NCBI GenBank assembly: GCA_041447245.1
Contig: JBGMEA010000026.1
Location: 124,001 to 188,000 of the forward strand
Source of the DNA: JBGMEA01 sp041447245
Lineage (GTDB): Bacteria; Bacillota; Clostridia; Eubacteriales; Anaerofustaceae
DNA length: 64,000 nucleotides
Direction of reading: 5' to 3'
Positions 56,903 to 64,000 of this stretch are shown one piece after another. The notes beneath the pieces were generated by a model. The model had not been told where the DNA came from, ran no database searches, and saw only the letters and a list, made by a program, of their open reading frames with translations. Position 1 is the first letter of the stretch. Each line of letters opens with the position of its first letter. The position numbers and the translations under genes are program-made.

Positions 56903-58948
56903 TCAATTCAATACAATTTCATCATCAACATTTTTTATTCCTTTTTTCAACCACGTTAAGAATTCTTTATCCCGTTCGGAGGATGATTGTTTTAATACAG
57001 ACAAAATCCGTTCCGCAGCAAAAAACAATTCTTCGTTTTCCAAAGCCTCATAAATCATATTGTTCGTCTTTCCGCTTTGTTTCAGTCCGAACAGTTCTCC
57101 GGCACCGCGTGAGTGCATGTCAGCCTGCGCAATTTCAAACCCATCGTTACTTCTGCTCAATAAATTCAGCCGTTCTATTGCTGCTTCTGACGTACTGTCA
57201 CTTTGCAGAATACAGTAACTCTGAAGTTCCGAACGTCCCACCCGCCCTCTCAGCTGATGAAGCTGCGCAAGTCCGAACCGCTCGCTGTCCTTGACAACGA
57301 TCACAGTGGCATTCGGAACATCGACGCCAACCTCGATAACCGTGGTGGCAACGAGCGCCATCACGTCTCCGTAAGCGAAATCATTCATTATGGCATCTTT
57401 ATCTGTTTCAGGTGTACTGCCTGTCAATGCTCTTAATTTCAGTTTCGGAAACTTCCGCTTCATTTCCCCATACAATTGAGCCACATTTTGCATACTTTCA
57501 TCTTCTGCCGCAGGGCAGACGAAATAACATTTATGCCCTTCCCGGATTTCTTTTACCATCATTTTATCAATCAAATCAGACTGTGCGGAGTCGCACACCA
57601 TCGTCTTCACCGATTTTCGTCCGGAAGGCATACTGTCCAAAATGCTTAAATTCAAATCACGATACATGCTCAGCGCCAATGTTCTGGGGATCGGAGTCGC
57701 GCTCATCACCAAAACGTGAGGAAATAACCCTTTCGCTTCCAGTTTCGCGCGCTGAGATACCCCAAAGCGATGCTGTTCATCAACAACGATAAGCGCTAAA
57801 TTGGCATAATGCACATCTTCGGAAAAGACTGCATGCGTACCGAATATAACGTGTGCCGCGCCGTCCTGTATGTTGCTGACAGCATCTCGTCTATCCTTCA
57901 CCGAAAGAGAAGAATAAAGGAGCACGCTCTCGATGCCGAACGATAACAGCCTATCATGATATTTCTGATAATGCTGCTTTGCCAATATCTCGGTCGGAGC
58001 GGCAAAAACAGCCTGGCATCCGCATTTTGCGCATAAATATACGGCAGCCATCGCAACTGCAGTCTTTCCGCTTCCGACATCTCCCTGTAAAAGCCTGTTC
58101 ATCTGATAACCGCTTTTCAGATCAACTGCAATTTCACCGACCACCCGTTTCTGCGCCGGTGTCAGTTCATATTCCAACGACCGAAGCCAAGATTCCAATG
58201 CAGATGATCGCAATATTTTAGCTTTGTTCTCTTTCTTATTCTTCTTCAGCGAATCCACAAGCAGAAAAAATCGCAGGAAACGCACACAACGAAAATAACG
58301 CATTGCAGATATAATATCTTCCTTTTTTTGAGGGAAATGGATGTCTCTGCATGCCGAAAACTTATCCGGAATTTCGTAATCGGTATGAATCCAAAACGGA
58401 ATTTCATCTGTCATACAAACTTGATTCAACGCATCTGTCAGATAGCCGTGAAAAATTTTTTTCGTGATTCCGGATTTCGAGGGAAGACGGTATACGGGAG
58501 CAATGCCTTCGCGAAGGTAAATCGGCTGCCCGCTTTTCTCACATTCGGGCGAAGATAAGAAGACAGCGCCGTTCCTTTGAGAAACGGCGCCATATAAAAG
58601 ATATTCCTGACCGGATGTGAAATGATTCTTACGATAAGGTTGATTGTAAAAAACGGCATCAAAAATCAAATCGTGCTGAACAAATCCAAGGCGGGTAACA
58701 TTTTTTTGGCGGTTCACATATTGCGTGACCGATTTGCCGGTAAAAACAGCTTTGGTCAATATTTTTTTCCCGACGAGCTGTTCCGTAACGTCGGTATATG
58801 TGCCTCTGTCCTCATAGGAAGACGGAAAATATTCCAATAAATCACGGACAGTTGTGATCCCGATTTGAGAAAGTGCAAGCACTTTCTGCGGACCGACGCC
58901 CTTTATGACACTGATCGGATCCTGTTCTAACATTTGATTATTCCGCAC
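56903..58948 (-). CDS. recG: ATP-dependent DNA helicase RecG
   Basis: RecG remodels stalled replication forks and branched DNA. The 681 residues have an N-terminal wedge domain with an OB fold (about residues 60-150), and the helicase core with LLQGDVGSGKTAVAMAA (motif I), VDEQHRFGVSQR (motif II), MSATPIPRTLALS (motif III), and the C-terminal TATTVIEVGVDVPNA-type segment (here VATTVIEVGVDVPNAT), HQLRGRVGRS. The 3' end of fakA overlaps its start by 11 bases. Confidence 0.98.
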   Translation of the reverse strand: MRNNQMLEQDPISVIKGVGPQKVLALSQIGITTVRDLLEYFPSSYEDRGTYTDVTEQLVGKKILTKAVFTGKSVTQYVNRQKNVTRLGFVQHDLIFDAVFYNQPYRKNHFTSGQEYLLYGAVSQRNGAVFLSSPECEKSGQPIYLREGIAPVYRLPSKSGITKKIFHGYLTDALNQVCMTDEIPFWIHTDYEIPDKFSACRDIHFPQKKEDIISAMRYFRCVRFLRFFLLVDSLKKNKKENKAKILRSSALESWLRSLEYELTPAQKRVVGEIAVDLKSGYQMNRLLQGDVGSGKTAVAMAAVYLCAKCGCQAVFAAPTEILAKQHYQKYHDRLLSFGIESVLLYSSLSVKDRRDAVSNIQDGAAHVIFGTHAVFSEDVHYANLALIVVDEQHRFGVSQRAKLEAKGLFPHVLVMSATPIPRTLALSMYRDLNLSILDSMPSGRKSVKTMVCDSAQSDLIDKMMVKEIREGHKCYFVCPAAEDESMQNVAQLYGEMKRKFPKLKLRALTGSTPETDKDAIMNDFAYGDVMALVATTVIEVGVDVPNATVIVVKDSERFGLAQLHQLRGRVGRSELQSYCILQSDSTSEAAIERLNLLSRSNDGFEIAQADMHSRGAGELFGLKQSGKTNNMIYEALENEELFFAAERILSVLKQSSSERDKEFLTWLKKGIKNVDDEIVLN

Positions 58949-60572
58949 TGATAATATAATAATATAATGGCTGATTACCTTCGAAAAGTTCTACATCCAC
59001 TTTGGGATATTTCCCTTGAATGACTTGTTGCATACGCTCGGCGTCATCGCGAGATACCTCTTCTCCATAATAAAGCGTCAATAATTCGGTACTGTCCGAT
59101 ATCATTTTTTCTACGAGTTTTTCTACTGCCTTTTCAACATTTTTTTCGCTGACTTCAATTTCCCCGCCCAAAATCCCGATGACATCATTTTTTTTGATAT
59201 CAATCCCATTCATATTGCTGTCACGAACCGCAAATGTTACCTGCCCGGTCTGAACCGTTTCCATTGCGCTTGTCATCTCTTCCATATTTTCTTCCGGCAT
59301 GGAAGCCGGATTGAAATTCATCAGCGCACTGATTGCCTCCGGAATCGTCTTCGTCGGGAGGACATGGATATCTTTATCGCTGATCTTCTTTGCCTGCTCA
59401 GCTGCAAGTATAATATTTTTATTGTTTGGAAATAAAATATAATGTTTGCCGTTGGTGTTTGAAATTACATCCAGAAAATCCTGAGTGGAAGGGTTCATTG
59501 TTTGTCCCCCCTCAATAATATAAGTAACACCGAGATCCTTCAAAATATTGCCGAGCCCTGCACCGGAAGAAACGCTGATCAGAATATAATCCGCTTCCTC
59601 CGGAGAGTATTGCGGCTGTTTTGGTAATTTGCTTTCCTCCTTCTGAAAAATCTCGCTGTGCTGCTCCCGCATATTTTCAATCTTAATTTTGGTCAAATCT
59701 CCGATTCCCGCAGCAAATTTCATCGCCGTCCATGGTTCATTTGTATGAACATGCACTTTTACAATATTCTCATCCTGCACGACAACCAACGAGTCACCTA
59801 GCTTTATCAGTCGGTCAATCAGCATTTTTTCGTATTCCTGCTTATCATGAGTTTTAATCAGGAACTCCGTACAGTAGGTATAAGTGATTTCACTGTTGAT
59901 ATTCATTCCGAACTCCGAGCTTTCTACAATATCGACATTTTCCTTCAATGCGACCGGAGCTCCGCTTAATGCGGCCAAAAAGCCTTCAAATATAAATAAA
60001 AGCCCCTGACCACCGGCATCAACCACTCCGGCATCTTTCAAAACCTGCAGAAGATTCGGCGTGTTTTTCAACGATTCGTAACCGCGTTCAATCACTGATG
60101 ACAGAAAGCTTTCGATATCCTTATATTCCGAAACATGCGCAACAGCAAATTCCGCCATTTCCCGAGCGACAGTCAATATCGTACCTTCCGTCGGTTTCAT
60201 GACTGCCTTATATGCCATATCTGAGGCCGACTGCAAAGCGTCGGCAACACCCGCCGCATCCAAAACAGTCTTGCCCTTGCAACTTTTCGATATTCCCCGA
60301 AAAAGCTGGGAAAGAATCACTCCGGAATTCCCACGGGCGCCCATCAATGCACCGTTGGAACATAAAATAGCTGTTTCGGATATATTGGATGAAGGTGTGC
60401 GCTCCATTTCTCTCACTGCGTATTGTATGGTAAGCGCCATATTTGTACCGGTATCCCCATCAGGCACCGGAAAAACATTCAGGTTATTGACGGACTGTTT
60501 TCGGTTTTCCAGATTGGCATAACCGCTTGCAATTGCGCTCCGGAACAAATTGCTGTCTAGCTCTGATATCAT
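58938..60572 (-). CDS. fakA: DAK2-domain fatty acid kinase FakA (YloV family)
   Basis: FakA phosphorylates fatty acids held by FakB proteins. The 544-residue protein has an N-terminal DhaL-like ATP-binding domain at residues about 1-200 (VFPVPDGDTGTNMALTI, with Mg-binding aspartates; GARGNSGVILSQLFRG), a middle domain (about 215-310) and a C-terminal EDD/DegV-like domain with NMNGIDIKKND. It follows asp23 by 13 bases. No fakB is in the window. Confidence 0.93.
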   Translation of the reverse strand: MISELDSNLFRSAIASGYANLENRKQSVNNLNVFPVPDGDTGTNMALTIQYAVREMERTPSSNISETAILCSNGALMGARGNSGVILSQLFRGISKSCKGKTVLDAAGVADALQSASDMAYKAVMKPTEGTILTVAREMAEFAVAHVSEYKDIESFLSSVIERGYESLKNTPNLLQVLKDAGVVDAGGQGLLFIFEGFLAALSGAPVALKENVDIVESSEFGMNINSEITYTYCTEFLIKTHDKQEYEKMLIDRLIKLGDSLVVVQDENIVKVHVHTNEPWTAMKFAAGIGDLTKIKIENMREQHSEIFQKEESKLPKQPQYSPEEADYILISVSSGAGLGNILKDLGVTYIIEGGQTMNPSTQDFLDVISNTNGKHYILFPNNKNIILAAEQAKKISDKDIHVLPTKTIPEAISALMNFNPASMPEENMEEMTSAMETVQTGQVTFAVRDSNMNGIDIKKNDVIGILGGEIEVSEKNVEKAVEKLVEKMISDSTELLTLYYGEEVSRDDAERMQQVIQGKYPKVDVELFEGNQPLYYYIISAE

Positions 60573-60585
60573 TTTGTTTCACCTC

Positions 60586-60939
60586 TTACACTCGAACGCT
60601 TTGCACAAAAACGTTAATCTTCTTCACTTTCAGTCCTGTTTGTTTTTCCACATTATATTTTACGGTATCAATCAGATTTTCGGCCACTGCCATAATCTTT
60701 ACGCCGAATTCGACAATGACATATAAATCGATAATCAGCTTCTTTTCTACCGTAAAGCTCACTTTCACACCCTTGCCCAAGTTTTCCTTCCGAAGCAGTT
60801 CGATGATGTCATCTGCTCCGCTTTTCTTTGACATACCCACCACTCCGAAACACTCCATAGCGGACATCGCCGCAATTTGTTTGATCGAATCGATTGAGGT
60901 AATGTTTTCCCCTTCAGAATGATTGTTGATAATATTCAT
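60586..60939 (-). CDS. Asp23/Gls24 family envelope stress protein (YloU-like)
   Basis: The 117-residue protein matches the Asp23/Gls24 family: an alternating pattern of conserved IAAMSAMECFGVVGMSKK near the N-terminus, and VEKKLIIDLYVIVEFGVKI in the middle. It sits directly before fakA, as yloU and yloV do in Bacillus. The family is linked to cell envelope homeostasis; the mechanism is unclear. It starts the operon that runs to coaD, with an extended -10 promoter upstream. Confidence 0.93.
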   Translation of the reverse strand: MNIINNHSEGENITSIDSIKQIAAMSAMECFGVVGMSKKSGADDIIELLRKENLGKGVKVSFTVEKKLIIDLYVIVEFGVKIMAVAENLIDTVKYNVEKQTGLKVKKINVFVQSVRV

Positions 60940-60978
60940 GGAATAACCTCCTTTTGGGAAACGTGTTATTACATAAAA

Positions 60979-60987
60979 ATTATATCA
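60979..60987 (-). promoter_or_regulatory. Extended -10 promoter of the asp23-fakA operon
   Basis: TGATATAAT on the minus strand with TATAAT at 60979-60984, about 40 bases ahead of asp23. No clear -35 box. Confidence 0.55.
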
Positions 60988-61070
60988 TAACAATATCTTT
61001 GCAGCGAATAAATTTCTTGAAATTATGCAATTTCATCGAAAATAAGAATCACATATTCATAAAAATGCGG

Positions 61071-61100
61071 TTGCATTTCCCAAAACATGTGTGATATAAT
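61071..61100 (+). promoter_or_regulatory. Promoter of rpmB
   Basis: TTGCAT (61071-61076) and TATAAT (61095-61100) are 18 bases apart, with TGA before the -10 box. The leader to rpmB is about 115 bases; no known leader motif is seen. Confidence 0.7.
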
Positions 61101-61223
61101 AATGTGCAATGTTTCTCGCCGATATCGGCAGTTGCTTTATTTATCCGCTTTCGGATATGCGAATCATTTTTGTGATTGGATTTCCGAAATTGAAAATAAG
61201 TTCACAAAGCAGGAGGAATTCAG

Positions 61224-61412
61224 ATGGCAAGAGAGTGTTATGTTTGTGCAAAAGGCACCATATCCGGGAATACTGTGAGCCATTCCAATATCCATACGAA
61301 AAGAACGTGGAAACCCAATCTGAAAAAAGTCAGAATTGTAGAAGACGGCTCAGTAAAAACCGTCACCGTTTGCACGAGATGTTTGCGTTCGGACAAAATC
61401 ACCAGAGCATAG
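61224..61412 (+). CDS. rpmB: 50S ribosomal protein L28 (zinc-binding form)
   Basis: The 62-residue protein starts MARECYVCAKGTISGNTVSH and ends VTVCTRCLRSDKITRA. The paired CYVC and CTRC motifs make it the zinc-binding (C+) form. GGAGG precedes the ATG. It is divergent from asp23-fakA, the usual arrangement in Bacillota. Confidence 0.97.
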   Translation: MARECYVCAKGTISGNTVSHSNIHTKRTWKPNLKKVRIVEDGSVKTVTVCTRCLRSDKITRA

Positions 61413-61449
61413 TCCGACAGATAACAGTGAATCCATTCAGCATGTAAAA

Positions 61450-61473
61450 GGAGCAGTATGCACTGCTTTTTTT
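61450..61473 (+). terminator. Terminator of rpmB
   Basis: AGCAGT (61452-61457) pairs with ACTGCT (61462-61467) over 4 bases, followed by a run of Ts. Confidence 0.8.
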
Positions 61474-61599
61474 ATATGCTTTCGGAAAGGAATTATTTCT
61501 GATTCCTTTTCTGATTGCGAAATCACTGTTGATTTAATAATATTAATAAAGTCACCCATTATATTTTTTTTTATTGATGACAAAAACATATTTCTATTA

Positions 61600-61605
61600 T
61601 ATAAT
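61600..61605 (+). promoter_or_regulatory. -10 box of the Lrp-type regulator gene
   Basis: TATAAT at 61600-61605; a TTGATGACA stretch about 17-20 bases upstream may provide the -35 element. About 37 bases ahead of the start codon. Confidence 0.5.
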
Positions 61606-61641
61606 GAAGTATCTTCAATGTTTTTTGGTCGAGGAGGAATT

Positions 61642-62067
61642 ATGGATTCGATTGATAAAAAAATTATTGACATCATGTGCAATAACGGACGAATCACAAT
61701 GAAAGAACTTGCGGGGGAACTGAAGCTTTCGGCGCCGGCCGTTGCCGAAAGAGTAAAAAGGTTGGAACAAAACGGTGTTATTACAGGATATAAGGCAGTA
61801 ATCGACAGGAAAAAATTAGGGCAGGTTATCACGGTATTTATCAATCTCGACATTCCTGCCAGCAAATATGATGAATTTAAGGAATTCGCGGACAGTGCCC
61901 CGGAAATCAGCGAATTTTATTATGTAACAGGGCAGTATTCACTCATTGTAAAAGCCTTCGTTGCCAGCACGGAACACCTTGCAAAACTGCTTGAAAAGAC
62001 CCAAATATTCGGAATTACGGAAACATTTGTCGTGATGTATTCCAACATTAAAAAAGAGTTGTTTTAA
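61642..62067 (+). CDS. Lrp/AsnC family transcriptional regulator
   Basis: The 141-residue protein has an N-terminal winged helix-turn-helix (DKKIIDIMCNNGRITMKELA, LSAPAVAERVKRLEQNGVI) and a C-terminal RAM ligand-binding domain (residues about 65-138; YYVTGQYSLIVKAFV). It is of the usual small Lrp size. The frame is open 8 codons upstream, but the ATG at 61642 has GAGGAGG and matches the family start. It probably senses an amino acid; targets are unknown. It is a single gene. Confidence 0.93.
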   Translation: MDSIDKKIIDIMCNNGRITMKELAGELKLSAPAVAERVKRLEQNGVITGYKAVIDRKKLGQVITVFINLDIPASKYDEFKEFADSAPEISEFYYVTGQYSLIVKAFVASTEHLAKLLEKTQIFGITETFVVMYSNIKKELF

Positions 62068-62088
62068 AAACTGCGAAAAGCAGTTTTT
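62066..62088. terminator. Terminator between the Lrp-type and YihY genes
   Basis: AAACTGC (62068-62074) pairs with GCAGTTT (62080-62086), followed by Ts on the plus strand and A-rich sequence (Ts on the minus strand) on the other side. It lies between convergent genes. Confidence 0.8.
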
Positions 62089-62925
62089 TTATTCCGTTTT
62101 TTTCTTTCTTTTCAAATAGTATATTGAAGCATTGAGATATGACCCCAGAAGCAAGATCAAACTGGTCCAATATAACCAGCCCAACAGAATAAAAATTCCG
62201 CCTAGGCTTCCGAACAGCAATCCGTAATTGCTGAAATTATTGACATAATAACCAAACAATGATGATCCGAGTATCCAAAGGAAAGCCGCAACATAACCGC
62301 CCCAATATACATCTCGGATACGAAGTTTTAAATTGGGGGCTGCTGCGTAGATGCTGCAAAAAACCATTCCGATCAAAAAAAATGTAACCAAATAACGCAT
62401 GACCAAAAGGATCTGTATGAAGTTCAAGGCAAACAGGTCATTAAACAATGCATTGACTGAATTCATGATCACCCGGCCAAACACGACTGCAGCAAGCGTG
62501 ACAAGGAACATGACACCCAGCAGCACGGCAAACAGGAATGACAATACCCAAAATTCAAGCACCGGTCGATTTTCGATTGTATGATAGGCTTTATTTGTCA
62601 CCTTCATCAACCCTCTTGTTCCGATTGAAATAAAATAAATGGTCGGAATCAGAGTAACCAGCGAAAAATTGGCTGAAGACGCAATTTCATCCAGAATTTT
62701 CTGAATGGTGGAAAATGCCTGTTGCGGCAAGATATAGCTCAGGTAAGAATAAATATCGTCTACCGGAAGTGTCAGTTTCCCTGCAAGAGTTATCGTAAAC
62801 ATAATCAGAGGAATGATTGCCAGAATCATCGAATAAGCCAGTTGCGATGCACTGGCATATATTTCATCGGAAAAAATTACTTTTACCATCCGCTTGCCGA
62901 GTTCTTTCATGTCCTCACGCTTCAT
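62089..62925 (-). CDS. YihY/BrkB family integral membrane protein
   Basis: The 278-residue protein has about six membrane segments and the family signature early (ASQLAYSMILAIIPLIMFT) and GGYVAAFLWILGSSLFGYYV late. The family was once called RNase BN but has no nuclease activity; its role is unknown, perhaps transport. The C-terminus is basic (YYLKRKKKTE). Its promoter lies in the divergent region shared with divIC. Confidence 0.9.
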   Translation of the reverse strand: MKREDMKELGKRMVKVIFSDEIYASASQLAYSMILAIIPLIMFTITLAGKLTLPVDDIYSYLSYILPQQAFSTIQKILDEIASSANFSLVTLIPTIYFISIGTRGLMKVTNKAYHTIENRPVLEFWVLSFLFAVLLGVMFLVTLAAVVFGRVIMNSVNALFNDLFALNFIQILLVMRYLVTFFLIGMVFCSIYAAAPNLKLRIRDVYWGGYVAAFLWILGSSLFGYYVNNFSNYGLLFGSLGGIFILLGWLYWTSLILLLGSYLNASIYYLKRKKKTE

Positions 62926-62961
62926 TCCGAATGTTCCTTCCTTAATGACGGTTGCATTATC

Positions 62962-62991
62962 ATTATAGCCTCAATGACACATAATTGGCAA
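62962..62991 (-). promoter_or_regulatory. Promoter of the YihY gene
   Basis: TTGCCA (62986-62991) and TATAAT (62962-62967) on the minus strand are 18 bases apart. Confidence 0.7.
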
Positions 62992-63077
62992 AGGATTCCG
63001 CTATTTTCTGTATCTTCATCCAATCATTTTCGAATACAAATATCGTCATAACGCTGATCTCAATTTCTGATTTACTG

Positions 63078-63105
63078 TTGATACGACTCTGTTTTGGTAT
63101 ATAAT
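63078..63105 (+). promoter_or_regulatory. Promoter of divIC-tatD
   Basis: TTGATA (63078-63083) and TATAAT (63100-63105) are 16 bases apart. The leader is about 30 bases. Confidence 0.7.
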
Positions 63106-63140
63106 ATAAAAAAGAATATAAAAATATGGGATGAACCGAT

Positions 63141-63464
63141 ATGGCAGGGAAACCGACAGTCAAAAAGAAAAAACAGACCAAACGAGCTTTAAATGTATGG
63201 GCTTTGTTACTGATTGTCATTACCGTGCCTTTTTTGTTTAATTTTGCGTACTTCATGATACAGAAAATCAAACTGGAGATCACAAAAAATAATCTGACTC
63301 AGCAAATCAACGAACAAACCGCTCAGCAACAGCAATACGAAGAGGAGCTGAACCGCGTCGGAACCGCTGAATATTACGAATATCTTGCAAGAAAATATCT
63401 TGGATACATTTATCCGGACGAAAACATATTAATCGTAACAAACCAAGAGGATACCGGAAACTGA
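63141..63464 (+). CDS. Septum formation initiator family protein (DivIC/FtsB-like)
   Basis: The 107-residue protein has a basic start (MAGKPTVKKKKQTKRAL), one membrane segment (about residues 18-40), a short coiled coil (about 44-75, with QQINEQTAQQQQYEEEL-like residues) and the C-terminal region YYEYLARKYLGYIYPDENIL typical of DivIC/FtsB. It forms part of the division complex with FtsL and DivIB. No strong ribosome-binding site is visible, only a GGGATGA-like stretch upstream, which may keep translation low. It is followed by tatD one base after its stop. Confidence 0.88.
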   Translation: MAGKPTVKKKKQTKRALNVWALLLIVITVPFLFNFAYFMIQKIKLEITKNNLTQQINEQTAQQQQYEEELNRVGTAEYYEYLARKYLGYIYPDENILIVTNQEDTGN

Positions 63465-63465
63465 A

Positions 63466-64000
63466 ATGAAATTATTTGACACTCATGCGCACCTCACAGA
63501 CGATGCATTTGATAATGACAGAGAACAACTCATTGATTCGATCAAAACGCAGAACATGTTGGTATTGAACTGCGGTTATGATCAACCTTCCTGCGAAAAT
63601 GCCGTTGAGCTTGCTGCTCAATATCCTTTTTTTTATGCGGCGGTTGGAATGCATCCTCATGACGCCGACAGCTATAATGATCAATTTGAACAGGATCTGC
63701 GCCGATGGTTGCAACAGGAAAAAACAGTTGCGCTCGGAGAAATCGGATTGGACTATCATTATGATTATTCACCGAGAGAGACTCAACGTGAACTATTCAT
63801 CCGCCAATTAAAGTTGGCAGCAGAAATGGGAAAACCTGTTATGATCCATTCAAGAGAAGCATCGCAGGATACTTATGATATTCTCGAAAAACATATGGAT
63901 AAAAATTGTTCGGGAGTCATGCACTCCTTTTCTCAAAGCACCGAAATGATGCATCGCTATCTTGATTTAGGCATGATGTTCTCAATATCGGGTATTGTCA
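63466..64000 (+). CDS. TatD family metal-dependent hydrolase (3' end outside window)
   Basis: The frame starts MKLFDTHAHLTDDAFDND with the HxH metal site at residues 7 and 9, and continues with VGMHPHDADSYN, ALGEIGLDYHYDYSPRETQR (metal-binding Glu), PVMIHSREASQDTYDIL and MHSFSQSTEMM. TatD proteins are 3'-5' exonuclease-like or D-tyrosyl-type hydrolases of the TIM-barrel amidohydrolase fold. About 178 residues are visible; the family length is about 255, so the last third lies outside. The start is one base past divIC's stop, so the genes are coupled. Confidence 0.93.
   Translation, partial: MKLFDTHAHLTDDAFDNDREQLIDSIKTQNMLVLNCGYDQPSCENAVELAAQYPFFYAAVGMHPHDADSYNDQFEQDLRRWLQQEKTVALGEIGLDYHYDYSPRETQRELFIRQLKLAAEMGKPVMIHSREASQDTYDILEKHMDKNCSGVMHSFSQSTEMMHRYLDLGMMFSISGIV

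Noticed and set aside
1..64000. CRISPR arrays, tRNA or rRNA genes, insertion sequences and prophage genes.
   Set aside because: I looked through all intergenic regions and saw no repeat-spacer pattern, cloverleaf, transposase or phage gene.

Overview
The window is a chromosomal segment of a low-to-moderate GC Bacillota, most likely an anaerobic member of the Clostridia. Supporting genes are CodY, WhiA, HslVU, RNase Y, YmdB, a CIRCE-controlled groESL operon, and several genes for strictly anaerobic or NO/O2-stress metabolism: carbon monoxide dehydrogenase and acetyl-CoA synthase, hybrid cluster protein, a flavin reductase-rubredoxin fusion and a bacteriohemerythrin. I see no rRNA, tRNA, CRISPR array, insertion sequence or prophage. 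Most of the DNA is conserved core genome in long operons, mainly on the minus strand.

Layout. 1-2.4 kb: rhodanese end, nitroreductase, and a shortened EPSP-synthase-like protein coupled to a small membrane-anchored protein. 2.4-13 kb (minus): rpsB-tsf-pyrH-frr, uppS-cdsA-rseP-ispG-PHP-ylxP (no dxr and no polC/nusA/infB block), and hslV-hslU-codY. 13.1-17.8 kb (plus): groES-groEL, an unknown gene, and a DEAD-box RNA helicase with a terminator in its leader. 17.9-26.7 kb (minus): yceD-rpmF-plsX-acpP-rnc-smc-ftsY and a DUF2142 membrane protein. 26.8-35 kb (minus): cooT, cooS-cooC-acsB, a eukaryotic-type hexokinase, and acetate kinase. 35.2-38.2 kb (plus): tex (again with a leader terminator) and a glycerophosphodiesterase. 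38.2-42.8 kb: flavin reductase-rubredoxin with a YdbC/PC4 protein, and a ferredoxin-hcp operon divergent from a Crp/Fnr regulator. 42.8-53 kb (minus): whiA, ftsK, rimO, pgsA, cinA, recA, rny, ymdB. 53-64 kb: PG-binding protein, a CoaBC-like flavoprotein, hemerythrin, asp23-fakA-recG-rsmD-coaD, rpmB, an Lrp-type regulator, a YihY protein, divIC, and the start of a tatD gene.

How the genes fit together. CooS, CooC, CooT and AcsB form the CO2/CO-to-acetyl-CoA branch and its nickel-loading proteins. Acetate kinase nearby fits acetate formation, though the corrinoid protein and methyl-branch genes are not here. Hcp, its ferredoxin partner and the Fnr-type regulator form a probable nitrosative-stress module with a palindrome placed as a class II activator site. 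The flavin reductase-rubredoxin and hemerythrin extend that theme.

The most unusual observations are: leader terminators directly ahead of RNA-handling genes (helicase, tex, and the rny/ymdB junction); a eukaryotic-type hexokinase beside the CODH/ACS genes; an EPSP synthase homologue lacking its N-terminal active-site segments; a minimal CODH/ACS cluster with a long cooS leader; and the Hcp operator. None of these amounts to a proven new system. All calls come from reading the sequence without database searches.
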